This document shows, one piece after another, positions 1 to 12,063 of a stretch of DNA of 64,000 nt. Source of the DNA: Hysterangium stoloniferum (Eukaryota > Basidiomycota > Agaricomycetes > Hysterangiales > Hysterangiaceae); assembly GCA_015178975.1 (NCBI GenBank), contig WHVD01000026.1, forward strand, positions 372,001 through 436,000, in the 5' to 3' direction. The notes under the pieces were generated by a model. That model ran no database searches and was not told where the DNA came from. It saw only the letters and a list, made by a program, of their open reading frames with translations. Position 1 is the stretch's first letter; the number at the start of each line of letters is the position of its first letter. Both the position numbers and the translations under genes were made by a program.

Positions 1-2167
1 GGTAGAGGTGCGCGCGGGGTATTGGGTAAAGAAGGTACTACAGCTGTTTCGCTCGCTAAGTTGGAGGCATGCCGATCAAAATCTCTCCCGAATAAGATGC
101 TGAAGATGTTTCCCCCAAAGAGAGGTGCTAGGCTTACGAACCCCCAGTTCTCGGAGTAGTGAGCTGGACGGTGGATCAGGGCGGTGAGTGCTTGCGAAGT
201 CAGACGACGTATATTGTCCACATACCTATTCCAAACCATTCGATTGTTATCTAGAATAAATAAAAGGCGTGATGGCAATGAAACTATATTTACGAATGAT
301 GCTCTTACAGTTGGAAGTAGTCCAAAGATGCCACCATACCCGAGTCCCAACATCAGGGACGTCTGCCAAAGGTTCTCGGTATTCTCATTGTGAGAAGCAA
401 CAATCTGCGAAAGCATTAACATGGCTGATATGACCACTAACAAGTAAGATCTATGGGCTCCAAAGCGGCCCTTGAAGAAATCTGCACTAGCGCCTACAAA
501 ATACAAGGTAAGGATTAGGGCATGAGTATGATATGTGACTTGGCGTATTGTCTGACCAATTGCAATGCGTGCGCCGCAGTTGGCAAGGCTGATAATTGAT
601 ACTTGAGCAGCTTGTAACTTGCCTGCTTCGATTTTGTTGTAATCCGGGTCGCCTTTCGCAGAGAGTGCCTGAGCGATGGAACCAACGTTGTTAATATCTT
701 TAATAACAATGCATCTTAATTCCCATCTAGGTTGTTTTACTCGGATAATATAACGTACACATTAACCCAGTTCCACTTACTGGTATGTAAATTCAGACCA
801 TCATCAAGTGAATTACGTAGAAGAACAACTTACATAATGAAAGAATAGCGAACAACAAAAAGAATTCCCAGCCAGTCAACAACTTCTTGCCATAGACATC
901 AATCGGATCGGGCAGAATGAGGGGGTCACTCCTATCTTGAGGCCTTCGAGAGGCGGAACGTCTAGCCATTCCTACTCTTGTCGGCGAGAATTCTGAATCT
1001 GCCCCTCTCGACACAGAGCGAGGGTGGTCCACGGCTGATAAGACTTCGGGGTATAGACTTACGCCATCAGCAACGTATACGTGACCATTAATATGTTCAC
1101 CGAGCGTATCTTGTTCTAGGAGATTTGATGTACTGATGGCCACATTTGACGGCAAAACGGACCTAGTTGTGCCCAGTGTGTCGGGTAGTTCTGCGTGTGG
1201 TACTGTTTGAACGGTGAGAAAAGAGACAATGATGGGTATGGAGGTGCCTAGAGAAAGAAAGAGAAGAAACGATGATGTATCTCCGGGAAAAAACAAGTGC
1301 GAGAGAGAGGAGAAAAGGAATGCAGAGAGCCCAAAGCCAGAAAGGACAAATCCTACGGTTGTAGCACGCTAGAATAAAGCAAAACATTGAGTAGGTATTA
1401 CTATTACTGGGTGATAAAAGGTTATCTCTACCAAGCGCTCAGGGAAACTCTTAGCTGTCGCATTAGTACCTGCTATTAAGCCACAGTTGCCTCCCACTCC
1501 AGTCATAAACGAGAAAATTGAGAGTGCGACTAAATTTAAGAAGGGAAGTTTGTTATCACTCCCCGCAAGGCCTGCATCATAATAGCTGCGGATTCCCATA
1601 TAGCCTATCAGGAGAAGAAAGAAACATGCTATGAGGAGACTATTAGGATAGTCAGCTACAGCAAAAACGTGATACTGTCTGTCAGCACAATCAATACATA
1701 CGGTCGCGGTCCACGCCTGTCGACGATACGGCCCAGCACCGGGCCACTGGTATAAACACCCACTGAAATATCGCGATTCACAGAGGGTCATTACAGAGAG
1801 GAAAAAAAACATACTGTTTCCTGAGAGGCCTTCGGACATATCTGTGTCAGTTGAATATTTAAGCCTAATATCAATAAACGCTCACCGATAATATTTAATT
1901 GCGTAGATGTGATATGAAGTCTATCTCCCAATTGAGGTGCATATGCTTGATTAAGAAATAGAGTGTTGTATGAGCAATAACAACGATGCAGTAGTTGGGC
2001 CAAATTAGGCCATAAGGCCTATCTCTAACCTGAATACACCTAGATACGCGATGAATTAATGACATCTACAAATGTCTGTAGCTCACATAGTTCGTCCCAG
2101 AGCATAAGGCTGCTAGTACAGATCCTAACAGCGTCGCCGTCCTCAACCGAGCAAGCCCATCGGACAT
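1..2167 (-). CDS. Nodulin-like / MCH1-type MFS transporter, multi-exon, C-terminus cut by window edge
   Basis: Membrane transporter of the major facilitator superfamily, fungal nodulin-like/monocarboxylate-transporter-like group; the substrate cannot be read from sequence. Exons on the minus strand: 2087-2167, 2030-2039, 1886-1945, 1815-1829, 1702-1762, 1432-1639, 834-1368, 761-779, 557-714, 309-493, 226-250, 1-163. All junctions are GT-AG and every phase closes, giving about 506 aa so far. Family landmarks appear in order: GTNYVYSAYAPQLG, NIIGLSGNMGVY, SGPVLGRIVDRRGPR, FMTGVGGNCGL, SGTGL, DINNVGS, IEWFGIAHYSENWGFVSL, GGNIFSILFGRDFD. The start is the ATG at 2165-2167, just before the first transmembrane stretch. 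The central loop (about residues 210-310) is hydrophilic, as usual. No stop or frameshift was found, so it looks functional. The family call is solid; MCH1 orthology is uncertain. Confidence 0.9.
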
Positions 2168-4135
2168 AGTGAACGAGTGTTGGGAGACGAGGGCGTAGTG
2201 CGTGTCACTGAGACGTTCCTTGTCACGCGTCACTCATCCCCCTCAGCACAATTCGTGTCTATTAATAGATGCAATAGGAGTTGTGTCCAGAGAATCACCT
2301 ATTTTAGAGAAAGAAGGCTTGGCTCAGTCTAGCTGGAAAGAAAAAAAAAACTAAACTAGGATGGATGGATTTAAAAATTATAATCAAAATAAATGTCATC
2401 AACCACTCTCGTTTCTAGTTATCTTATTAGTAGCGTTGCAGTAGTGACTCTGATCATGACTCACGTTTCCAACCTCTGGCACTAATTGCGTTTCGCACTC
2501 TATAGGGATCTGGCGCTTGGCTGTGGCACCGGTGCTGCCCGTGTTTTCGCAATTGCATTGAGAGTTGTCTTTGCATATGATGGGGCTCTTGGCTCTTGGC
2601 CCTGCAAAGATCCTTGACCAACCCAGTGTCTTGAATGTCCTGTTGGGTTTAGATGAGGACACCCCGATGATAATAATGACTTTTTCCTGTATTGGGTAAT
2701 AAACACACGAAGAGATAACTACACTATTAGATTATGATAACATACCATAAGTATGATATCATAACTCGTCTTGTGATTGTATACTTTGGACCGGTTCATG
2801 TTATTAGTTATATTTAGTCTAAGGTTCTGTAGTCTGGCATACCTTGGTAACAAGGTTTATGCACAGACCATGTATACTAGTATATAGTTCATTCCAGATG
2901 AGAGCAGAACCTCATCTGGAAGCCTAGTTATATCACTGGTTTAGTTCTACACCGCTCTACTCTAAGTGGCTATGCTCCAACAGTCGAGAGTCCTCATACT
3001 GTGATTTCCCAGGCTTGCAGATTCCAACCTACACATATACTAAAATAAAAGTGGCTTATCATGACCTCTTGAGTGATGTCAACTTGATGATGTTTGTACA
3101 CAATCGTCCATATTCAACATGTCCCTTGGGTGGTTGATTACATAATTACTCTTGATGCTGGTAGGGATTAGACTTTGATGCCTCTCATGGCATTTCTCAT
3201 TCACTGTCAACAGTTATTCTATTAGGATCAAGATTCCCACCAGTTAGGCTCCCTGTCATTTTGGACCCCTGCAATCTGTTTTAGTCTCATAACCCTCCCC
3301 CATCCCACTGTTGGTACCCCCACTCATGGTATCACCACTTACAGCACCCTGATACTTGTTTCTTTGTAGCTTAGCCCCTTAGCCCTCCCTCCTGTCTCCA
3401 TTCCATTCACTCTCCTGTCACCATTTCCACATATCCATCCTATTTGCCACCTCATACCTTTTTTAGAATACTTTGTTATATTGTATTTAGTCTCATTTGG
3501 ATCCCTGTTCCTTCCCCTATATGCATTCAGAGTGAGAACATGGGGGATGAGGAGATGCAGAAAACTCACTGTAGTATAAAGCTCTTCCCATGTATGCTAC
3601 AGCTCCCCAGTTCAAATATCAACTTAGATTACCCCCTTCTAGTTCTTAATCCCATTACTCCTGTTCTAATATCCTTGAAGGTGTCTTTGGCAAGCCATGG
3701 CCCCTTACCCTATGACTCTTAGTAATTCAGCCCTCTGGTCAATTGAGCTAAGTGTTGATCTTCATTCCTATTGTACTATCCACTCTGTTTGAAATACCAG
3801 AGCACCCTAACAGTTTGTATGAGGGTGCAACACATAAGTTGAAGCCAAGCTCCACTACATTTATAGAGTCAGACCTCCTGACTAGTACAATCTCTATCAT
3901 TGGCCCCCTGATTGACTTACATATGTAGTTACCATCATCAGCCCCTGACCTAGAGCCTCCTCTCCCCATTTTGCTTAGATCTTAACAGTATATTCAAACT
4001 CAAACTTGCTAACTGCTATCCTCTGACCATGAACCCTTTTGACCCTAGACAAGAAGCTATCAGAAGGGTTACTCTTTATACTACTGATTGACAATATATC
4101 AGATCCCCACTGACATCACTTCCAGACTATGTCTC
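2168..4135. other. Intergenic, no supportable gene
   Basis: This is the upstream side of the MFS gene followed by AT-rich, CpG-poor sequence. Small ORFs (for example 2399-2662 minus and 3444-3722 plus) have no recognisable domain, intron structure or repeat partner in the window. The promoter of the transporter should lie just above 2167, but I see no distinctive element. Confidence 0.5.
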
Positions 4136-4656
4136 TATTAAGTGCCATGTTGGGAACTTATTCCAGAACTATGGGGAAATGATTGGGAACTTGGAAACTT
4201 CTAGATAGAGTCAGGATGTTGGCTTCAGCTTATGTACTGCACCCCTACACAAACACTTGGAATATCCTTAATTTCAGAGAGGGATTTATGCCAGAAGATT
4301 ATGGATATTCAGAGTTCTGAAGAGTTCTGAGTATTGAGCATACAGAAAGAGGGAAGGAATAAGAAACTAAGTTGATATCAGATCTAAGATAGAGTACAAA
4401 TGTGTGGAAACTAATATATATGTAGGTTCTTCATTATTGCACTACATACTAGGATCACAATAAGATGGATTAGGATAAGTATTCCAAAATGGGAATACAA
4501 CAAATGAATACTTGTCAATGGACAAGTTACCAAATGCAGAAAAGGATGAGGTTTGGAAGTATGGGAACTAGATACATATGTTCTATGGATGGAAGTCAGG
4601 TCAGAAAGTTACAGATAATTACAGAAGATTGAAGTATCTGAAAACAGGTCGTAACA
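4136..4656 (-). repeat. Degraded solo LTR, family X
   Basis: Collinear with the X LTRs at 45998-46580 and 56066-56648, including the stretch with GGCTTCAGCTTATG and the end GGTCGTAACA. Nearly every CpG of the younger copies is TpG or CpA here and the terminal TG is TA, so it is an old copy. The flanks (GTCTC and GTACC) no longer form a clear duplication. Confidence 0.8.
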
Positions 4657-5070
4657 GTACCCCCTATTAGGCTGAAATCCCATAGAGGTGATTACAGTAG
4701 GTGCTGAGCATTGAACTGTTGGTTATCTATTATGTGTCATTAAAAACCACTTACAGTGACTTACAAAACATATCCAATGTTTTGCAGTTTCAACTTGTAT
4801 AGCTTATACCCCAGTAGATAAAATCATAAAAATCACCAAATCATTTTCCAACATTTTCTATCATGTATAGTCCAAGGTACCATAAGGTCATTATGTAATA
4901 TCCATATATAGTAACAATATGAATATTTTAATAGAGAGGGGTCATTGGATACCTTTTGTAACTGACAAGATTAGGCAGGAAATTACTTGTATTTAGTACT
5001 TGGTATAGTGTAATCCTGGTGCCCCCAGTCTTACGCACGGACCCTTTAGTTTTACATTCTCATTTCAATC

Positions 5071-5096
5071 AACATGTGATTACATAATCACATGTT
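5071..5096. repeat. Near-perfect 26-bp palindrome
   Basis: Two 12-bp arms (AACATGTGATTA and its complement) around a 2-bp centre CA. It lies in the flank of the Tc1-like relic; a role as a terminal repeat or protein site is not established. Confidence 0.7.
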
Positions 5097-5238
5097 GCAC
5101 TGTATAAGTAGCCGGGAAGTTTTCAGGACCGTAGATCTTACCATATGCTGCACTTGCCTATATCTTGTTCTGCTCTGGACAATACACTGTGGTCCTGTCA
5201 ACTTGTGTGACTGCCAGTGATCCCAATTGACGATGGGA

Positions 5239-5990
5239 TTACATATAGCCACCCTTTGCCTTTAATACATCTGAAACCCTCCTAGGCATATTTTCAATCA
5301 AATCCTGGCACACCTTTGCATCAATCTTGTACCATTCCTCCACCACCCTCTCCCAAAGCTCTTCCATCTCCTAGAGTGCATTCTCATACCCTGCCAACCT
5401 CCTCTTCAGGTGATTCCATAAGTGTTCAATGGGATTCAGATCAGGAGACTGTGCTGGTCATGAGAGAACCCTGAAACCATTTTCTTGGAACTAATTCTGG
5501 GCCTTCTTGGGGTCATTATCCTGCTGGAAGATGACATCATCTGCAAGTTTACCATAGTCCCTGAGGCTGGCTTGCAGCTCACCCTCCAGAATCTGGATGT
5601 AGAGATTCCTATCCATCCTTCCATCAATCCTGCATGCATAGCCAACCCCCCCCCCCCCCACAGCATGCACTTGCATTTCATCAAAGATCTACCACCAAAC
5701 TTCAGGGTTCCCTCAACCAGCCTGTCACTCAAGTCCTCCCCTGCCTTTTTCCACACCCAATTCCTACCATCTGACCCTAGCCTATTGATTTTTGTCTCCT
5801 CAGACCATACCACCTTCTTCCAGTCCCCCACAGTCCAATCCTGATGTGCTAAAGCAAAGTCCATCCTCTCCTTCCTATGCTTCTTAGAAAGAAGAAGCCT
5901 TTTCTTCTTTACCACTGGCTTCATCCCAGCTGCCTTGAGTCCATGATGTACTGTTTTAGGATTATGTGACTGGTTGGTGATAGTGCAAAG
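5239..5990 (-). pseudogene. Tc1/mariner-type transposase relic
   Basis: Remnant of a DDE transposase of the Tc1 superfamily, which cuts and pastes its element. The minus strand reads HHGLKAAGMKPVVKKK (helix-turn-helix end), then VVWSEETKINRLGSDG, IFQQDNDP, QSPDLNPIEHLW and an ending KAKGGYM before a TAA at 5239-5241. The first catalytic Asp (normally WSDET) is Glu. A run of 14 C at 5646-5659 breaks the frame, the segment after QQDNDP is shortened, and TAG/TGA codons interrupt the C-terminal part. The N-terminus fades out near 5990-6030. It is clearly inactive. A possible terminal-repeat remnant, AGTCTTACGCAC, is at about 5029; a matching right end was not found. Confidence 0.85.
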
Positions 5991-6121
5991 TGCCTTTGTT
6001 CCTCTACAGCTGTATCAGCCTTCCCAGAGCTGATACGACATTGTGAAAAATGGATGTTGGCTGTAGAAAGTGAAGACCACCAGAGGACTTAGAAAGGTAG
6101 GAATGATGTTTAGAGTGAAGT

Positions 6122-6883
6122 TGTTACGACCGGAAATCCTGCTGGACTCCAGGCACTAACTTATACTCCGTGCGTCAGACTCGTCTACGTTCATCTTCAT
6201 TATGTTGTGCTTCAGTCACTGGAATACTCACTGGACTCCGTCTCTGTCTATATCTGACCTCGTCCTGCACGTCAGTCACTGGACCCCGCTCAGAAAACCC
6301 GTCACCCCTCTAACAGAGCCCCATTCCCATTTTAGTCAAATGACCTGTCACAATTCGGACTCCACTCCCACTCCATTTCCTGTTATGGTTTATGATTTGT
6401 CACTATTCAGACTCCGCTCTGTTCCGTCCCGTTCCTAACACCAATTTGGTGTTTACTATTCCCATTTTATGTTTTGCTTGTTTCATTTCATCATTACTGG
6501 ATTCAGTATGACATTCACTCCACGGTCTATTTAAACTGGCAGATGTTGTACATACAATCCAGTCAGAAAATTGGCTTAGATTCCCCCCAGTAATCTAATA
6601 CATTTTCCACTCTAAACTCCTACTTGAATCACACCGCTCACACTAGTTGGAGCCCATGGGCTCCGGCACATCTATCTCTCTCACCAATCTTGACTCACGA
6701 CCCATGACCTCTGACTTACGACCCCTTGACCCACAGCCCCCACCTGGACTCCCTGGGATTCCCATCTCCCTGTCCAAAATTGGACAACATGATCTAGCGA
6801 GGGTGCAGCCTATAACCTGAAGCCAAGTCCTACCAGATATCCCGCAGGTTTCTCCGGAAACCCGCCCTGTACGTATCCTAACA
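6122..6883 (+). repeat. 5' LTR of gypsy A (762 bp)
   Basis: Starts TGTTACGACCGG and ends CGTATCCTAACA. Compared with the 3' LTR (797 bp) it lacks about 35-40 bp near position 6165. It contains the TATA-like box and, near its end, the CTGAAGCCAAGTCC block shared with other LTR families here. Confidence 0.9.
6528..6535 (+). promoter_or_regulatory. TATA-like box of the gypsy A LTR
   Basis: TATTTAAA within CGGTCTATTTAAACTGGC. The same block is kept in the other LTRs of this family (about 14148, 54039 and the complement near 60613), which fits the core element promoter. The transcription start is inferred, not seen. Confidence 0.6.
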
Positions 6884-6919
6884 GTATTTTCTGACTAAGA
6901 CTCACAGATTGTTTTCAAT

Positions 6920-8161
6920 ATGCCACCAAGAAAGAAAGCGAATGCACAGGCATCATTACCTGGACCGTCAACTCTTCATTCCCCATTAACTTTGTATACC
7001 AGCCAGACGCTTGCAAACCAGTCGGAACCCATGGAAGAAGCCCATATCGAAGAAGTCCTGGAAAACCAGGATGAATCTGTGGCCCCCGACAAGGGCAAAG
7101 GTGTCGAAAATCCTCCGCCTAACCAACGACTGCACTTGGAGGACCCTACTTCTGAATTTTTAGCAGGCACTATAGATAAATTTATGATGCACCTGCTCGA
7201 AGAATGAAAGAAAAAGGAACCAAGAACCTCCATGGTCAAAAGTCAATGCTCCAGAACCCTTTACGGGTTCCAACCCAAACAAACTCTCTACTTTCCTCAT
7301 GCAATGTCGCTTCAATTTCCGTGATCAATCTGCTGCATTCTCCACGGACTCCCGAAAAGTCAACTACGCACTTTCATACTTGTCGGGATCTGCATTGAAA
7401 TGGTTCGAACTGGCTTTTAGCGGAATTTCCAAGGAAGAGCCGCTTTGGCTCAAAGATTGGGATGCTTTTGTTGAGGAGCTTGAAACCAACTTTGGCCCGT
7501 ATGACCTGACTGGAGAAGCCGAGAACAGTCTCACAAATCTTTGTATTAAGGACACGCAGTGCATCACGGACTACATTGTCCAATTGAATAATCTTGCAGC
7601 TCATTGTCAGTGGGGCGATCCCGCTCTCTGCCACCAATTCTATGCCAGTCTGCTATCCCGCCTTAAAGATAAAGTCTCAAAAGGAGAAGATGGCAAACCA
7701 AAAACCCTGTCCTGTATGTGCCTCAAAGCTCAAAACACAGATGCACATTATTGGGAACGTCGTGCACCTCTGTGGACAAAGTAAACAAGTCCACAGCCAA
7801 TAAAAACAACAACAACAATTCGTCAACCAGCAACCAAAACTCCACGCAATCCAACAAGAAGAATGATAAAAAGTCTTCTAACAACAACAACAACAACAAG
7901 GACAATAACAAGGGTCAACAGTCTGGCAAGCAAACCGGAAAACCCGACCTCTCAGGCAAACTCAGACCCGATGGCAAATTGACCTCACAGGAAAGACAAT
8001 GTCACATGGACAATAACCCCTGTCTCTTGTGTGGGAAACCCAGTCATCGAGTCCTGGAATGTCCGCTGGCAAAAGCAAACTCTTCAAAGGGTCGAACAGC
8101 CAAGGCCTCCACGGAAACCCCGTTGAAGGACAAACCGGCTTCTGACTCGAAAAAAGAGTAA
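6920..8161 (+). pseudogene. Gypsy A gag (broken)
   Basis: Capsid/nucleocapsid part of the element. It begins MPPRKKANAQ at 6920. A stop at 7205 and a frameshift around 7210-7300 lead into the retrotransposon gag domain (NYALSYLSGSALKWFE...), frame 7299-7784. A further shift leads to an Asn/Lys-rich stretch and one CCHC knuckle, CLLCGKPSHRVLEC, at about 8020-8060. Copy A' keeps the same order on the opposite strand (60310 to about 59000). Confidence 0.85.
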
Positions 8162-8178
8162 GCAACCCTGCAGACTCC

Positions 8179-11100
8179 GTGCGGGTTGGGGGTTGCATTG
8201 CCTCTCCATGCATTCAAGAGTTTACTTGTCTCAATGCATCCACTCTGTCACATTCCGATTCATTTTTCGTTAAACTTATGTCTAATATGATTCTGAAATT
8301 CGTTTTTTCAGCTCTTATAGATTCCAGCTCAACTCATTGTTTTTTAGATACAAAATTCATGCAAAAGAATTCTTTGTCAACTTATCCGATAAATCCCATC
8401 GGTCTCTGCCTCTTCGATGGCACAAGTAATTTGGTTGTTACCCAAGCTTGTGATTTATCCATCTGTTTCCTTTGTGGAACATCTCAATTGGTCACTTTCT
8501 ATGTGACCCAGTTAGACTCAAGTTGCTCGGTGGTCCTTGGACACAACTGGCTTACCCGCTACAATCTGTTGATTGACTGGATAGCTAACAGTATAACATT
8601 TCGGACTCCCACGGTAGCCGAGGAAACTGCACCCGTCCCAGCCTTCACAGCACCCATGGCCTTCCCGGCACCTGCAGTCTCGAGGACTCCTGTGATCACT
8701 ACGGCACCCATGGCTTCCCTGGAACCCACGGCACCTCCGTCTATTTCTCTGATTAATGCTGCAGCTTTTATTAGGGCTTCAAAAATGGACGGGTCCCAGG
8801 TGTTCACTATCAACTTAAAAATTGATGAAGCAACTGGATGTTTTTCAACCCCGGTATCTGAATCTGAGCAAGCTGCTGACCTAGAAGGTGTCCCAGAGAA
8901 ATATCATGACTTCGTGGATGTTTTTAGCAAGCGGAAAGCTGACCGGCTTCTGCCCCACAGAGAATATGACTTAAAAATCAATCTTGAAGATGGCACCCAG
9001 CCACCCCTAGGACATATTTATCTGCTCTCATCCATGGAACTTTCCACAATCCGCAATTTCCTGGATGAACATTTGTCCATAGGTTTTCTCAGACCCTCAA
9101 AGTCTCCTTTTGGAGCACCTGTTCTGTTTGTCAGAAAAAAGGATGGATCCCTTTGACTATGTGTTGATTTTAGAGGACTCAACACTGTCACCAAGAAGGA
9201 TAAGTATCCACTTCCACTCATATCTGATCTGCTCGATGCTCCGTGGAATGCCCAGATTTACACCAAAATAGATCTCAAACATGCCTATCACTTGGTCCGG
9301 ATTGCTGTGGGTGACAAATGGAAAACCACTTTTAGAACCTGCTATGGGGCCTTTGAGTGGTTGGTGATGCCCTTTGGACTCACCAATGCTCCATCTGTTT
9401 TTCAGCATTTTATCAATGACATTTTCTCCAACATGCTCGATGTATGCGTTATTGTTTACTTGGATGACATTCTTATCTACTCCGAGAATCCCGTAGAACA
9501 TGACAAACAAGTCCGTGAAGTTCTTTGGAGACTCAGACAACATGGTTTATTCACGAATGGTAAAAAATGTACTTTTGACACGGACTCTGTGGAATACCTG
9601 GGTTTCATGATGGGACCCAACGGACTCTGCATGGATGAAACTAAAGTGCAAGTCATCAAAGATTGGCCTGAACCCTGAAAAGTTAAAGATATACAATCCT
9701 TCCTCAGCTTTGCCAATTTTTACAGACAGTTTATCTGTGGATATTCCGACATCATGGTACCCCTTACCCATCTTACGTGTAAGGATACTCTGTGGAATTT
9801 TAACAATAAGTGTCAAAAAGCATTCAATCTTTCAAAAAATGCTTTTTCCTCAGCTCCTATTCTGTCGCATTGGAAACCGGACTTCCCACTCATTGTTGAA
9901 ATGGATGCCTCGGATTATGCACTTGGAGCCATTCTGTCTATCCAGGACTCCAATGGAGAAGTCCACCCCGTGGCTTTTCTGTCCCGGACTTTTACCGGAG
10001 CAGATCTCAACTATGACATTCATGACAAGGAACTCCTGGCAATTTTTTCAGCTTTCAAAGCGTGGCGACACTATTTGGAAGGCTCGGGAACTCCTATTGA
10101 CGTTGTAACAGATCACAAAAACCTGGAATACTTTTCTACCACAAACCTTTTGACCTGCCGGCAGGCCCACTGGTCTGAATATCTATCTGCCTTCAACATG
10201 ATTATCCATTTTCGACCCGGCCGTCTTGGCAGCAAACCTGATGCTTTAACTAGACAATGGGATGTCTATCCTAAAGAGGGGAGCAACGACTATGCCACGG
10301 TAAACCCGCACAACCTGAAACTTATTTTCACGAATCAGCAACTTACTGCATCAGTCTGTGCAACTTTCCTTATCAATCCCATTGTCCGTGGAATTATCAT
10401 TATGGATATTGAGAAGTTACATCAAGATATTTTATTGGCAATTCCACTAGACCCAATAACTAAAGCTCACCTTGACAATCCCATGGACCCTGATCAACCC
10501 TGGTGGTCTCTTGATCAACATGGTTTCATTAGACTTGACGATCGAATCTAGGTACCAGACTCTGACAGCCTCCGCCTCAGGATCCTTCAATACAAACATG
10601 ATCATCCACTCTCAAGACATTTTGGATACAACAAAACTCTATCATTAATAAGAAGAGAATACACTTGGCCCAGACTCTGTGGATTCATTAAGCACTATTG
10701 TAAATCTTGCACTACTTGTCCCCACTCGAAATCTCAGCGACACAAGCCATACGGCCTTTTGAAACAACTCCTGGTACTGGAACACCTGTGGAATTCTATC
10801 TCTACGGATTTCATTGAACACCTACTGGATTCCAAAGGCTTTTCTGCCATTCTAGCCGTTGTTGACAGATTCTCAAAACAAGGTATATTCATCCCTACAT
10901 ATAACACAATTATGTCCGTGCAGTTAGCAGAACCTTTCATTATCCACGTATTTTCCAAGCATGGAGTTTCATCCCACGTGACTTCCGATTGAGGATCAGA
11001 GTTCGTATCTCACTTCTTTAGATCCCTCGGGAAATCCTTGGACATGACATTACATTTCACGTCCAGACATCACCTGGAAGGCGACGGACAAACTGAATGC

Positions 11101-11880
11101 GTCAATCAGACATTGGAACAATATCTCCATGTATATTGCAATTACCAACAGGACAATTGGAAATCCTTGTTACCACTTGCAGAGTTTGCTTACAACAATG
11201 CACCCTCGGCCACTACTGGCATTTCCCTGTTCTTTGCAAATAAAGGATGTAATCCAAATATTACAGTACATCCAGAATGAAATCTTGCCTCTGCTCATGC
11301 TCAAGAGTTCACCATGGACCTCCATGAGCTCCATGAGGAACTCTGGACTGCAATAATGTCCGCCCAAGAGCAATACCAACATTCAGCGGACAAACACCGG
11401 ATCCCGCCACCAAACTTCAAGATTGGTGATTGTGTTTTTGTCAAAGCTCAATTCTTCTGGACTACCCGTCCATCAAAAAAGCTTGCTGAAAAATATTTAG
11501 GTCCTTTTGAAATTATTGCACAAGTAGGTTCAGTTTCTTGGACTCTATGGCTTCCAGATAGCATGCGTGCGGTACACCCAGTATTTCATGTTTCTATGTT
11601 AGAACCTTGTACTGCTAACACTATCCCGGATTGCATGCAATCTCTGCCTCCTCTGGTCATTATTGACGGAGAACCTGAGTTTGAAATCTTGCAAATTTTA
11701 GATTCGAAAATTGACAAGCATCGACACACTTGTAAACTGCTTTACTTTTACTTGGTCAAGTGGGCAGCTGATGAAGAGACTTCATGGATTTTGGCCATGG
11801 AACTCGGTAATGCCATGGAAATCATTGCTGACTTTCATATAGCTTACCCGCTCAAACCTGGACCACTATCTTCTCTCTGA
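8179..11880 (+). pseudogene. Gypsy A pol: protease-RT-RNase H-integrase-chromodomain (broken)
   Basis: Polyprotein that copies and integrates the element. Protease motif SALIDSSSTHCFLD at about 8310; RT with the active site VYLDDILIY at about 9454-9480; RNase H IVEMDASDYALGAIL at about 9890 and TDHKNLEYF at about 10108; integrase zinc region at about 10590-10720; core with STDFIEH, HVTSDxGSEF and NQTLEQY; chromodomain-like end (FEILQILDSK...) at about 11680-11850. In-frame stops are at 9154-9156, 9676-9678, 10549-10551, 10990-10992 and 11278-11280; most are TGA where a related copy or the domain expects Arg or Trp. Not functional. Confidence 0.9.
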
Positions 11881-12063
11881 CTGCACTCCGTGGACCCCAT
11901 GTTACGTTTGGACTCATGTTCATTATTCCCTGTCGCCCTATGTCTCTCTTTGCTTTTACAGGTTCTGACATGTTTTTCAAGTCCTTAAGTGGTTTTCCCG
12001 CGGACTTTGATTCTTTATGTTCAAATTATTATCAATTTCTATTCTACTTTTCTCAGTCTACAT

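Noticed and set aside
2399..2706. Small minus-strand ORFs (87 and 68 aa) upstream of the MFS gene
   Set aside because: Overlapping frames, no domain, and no splice or homology support.
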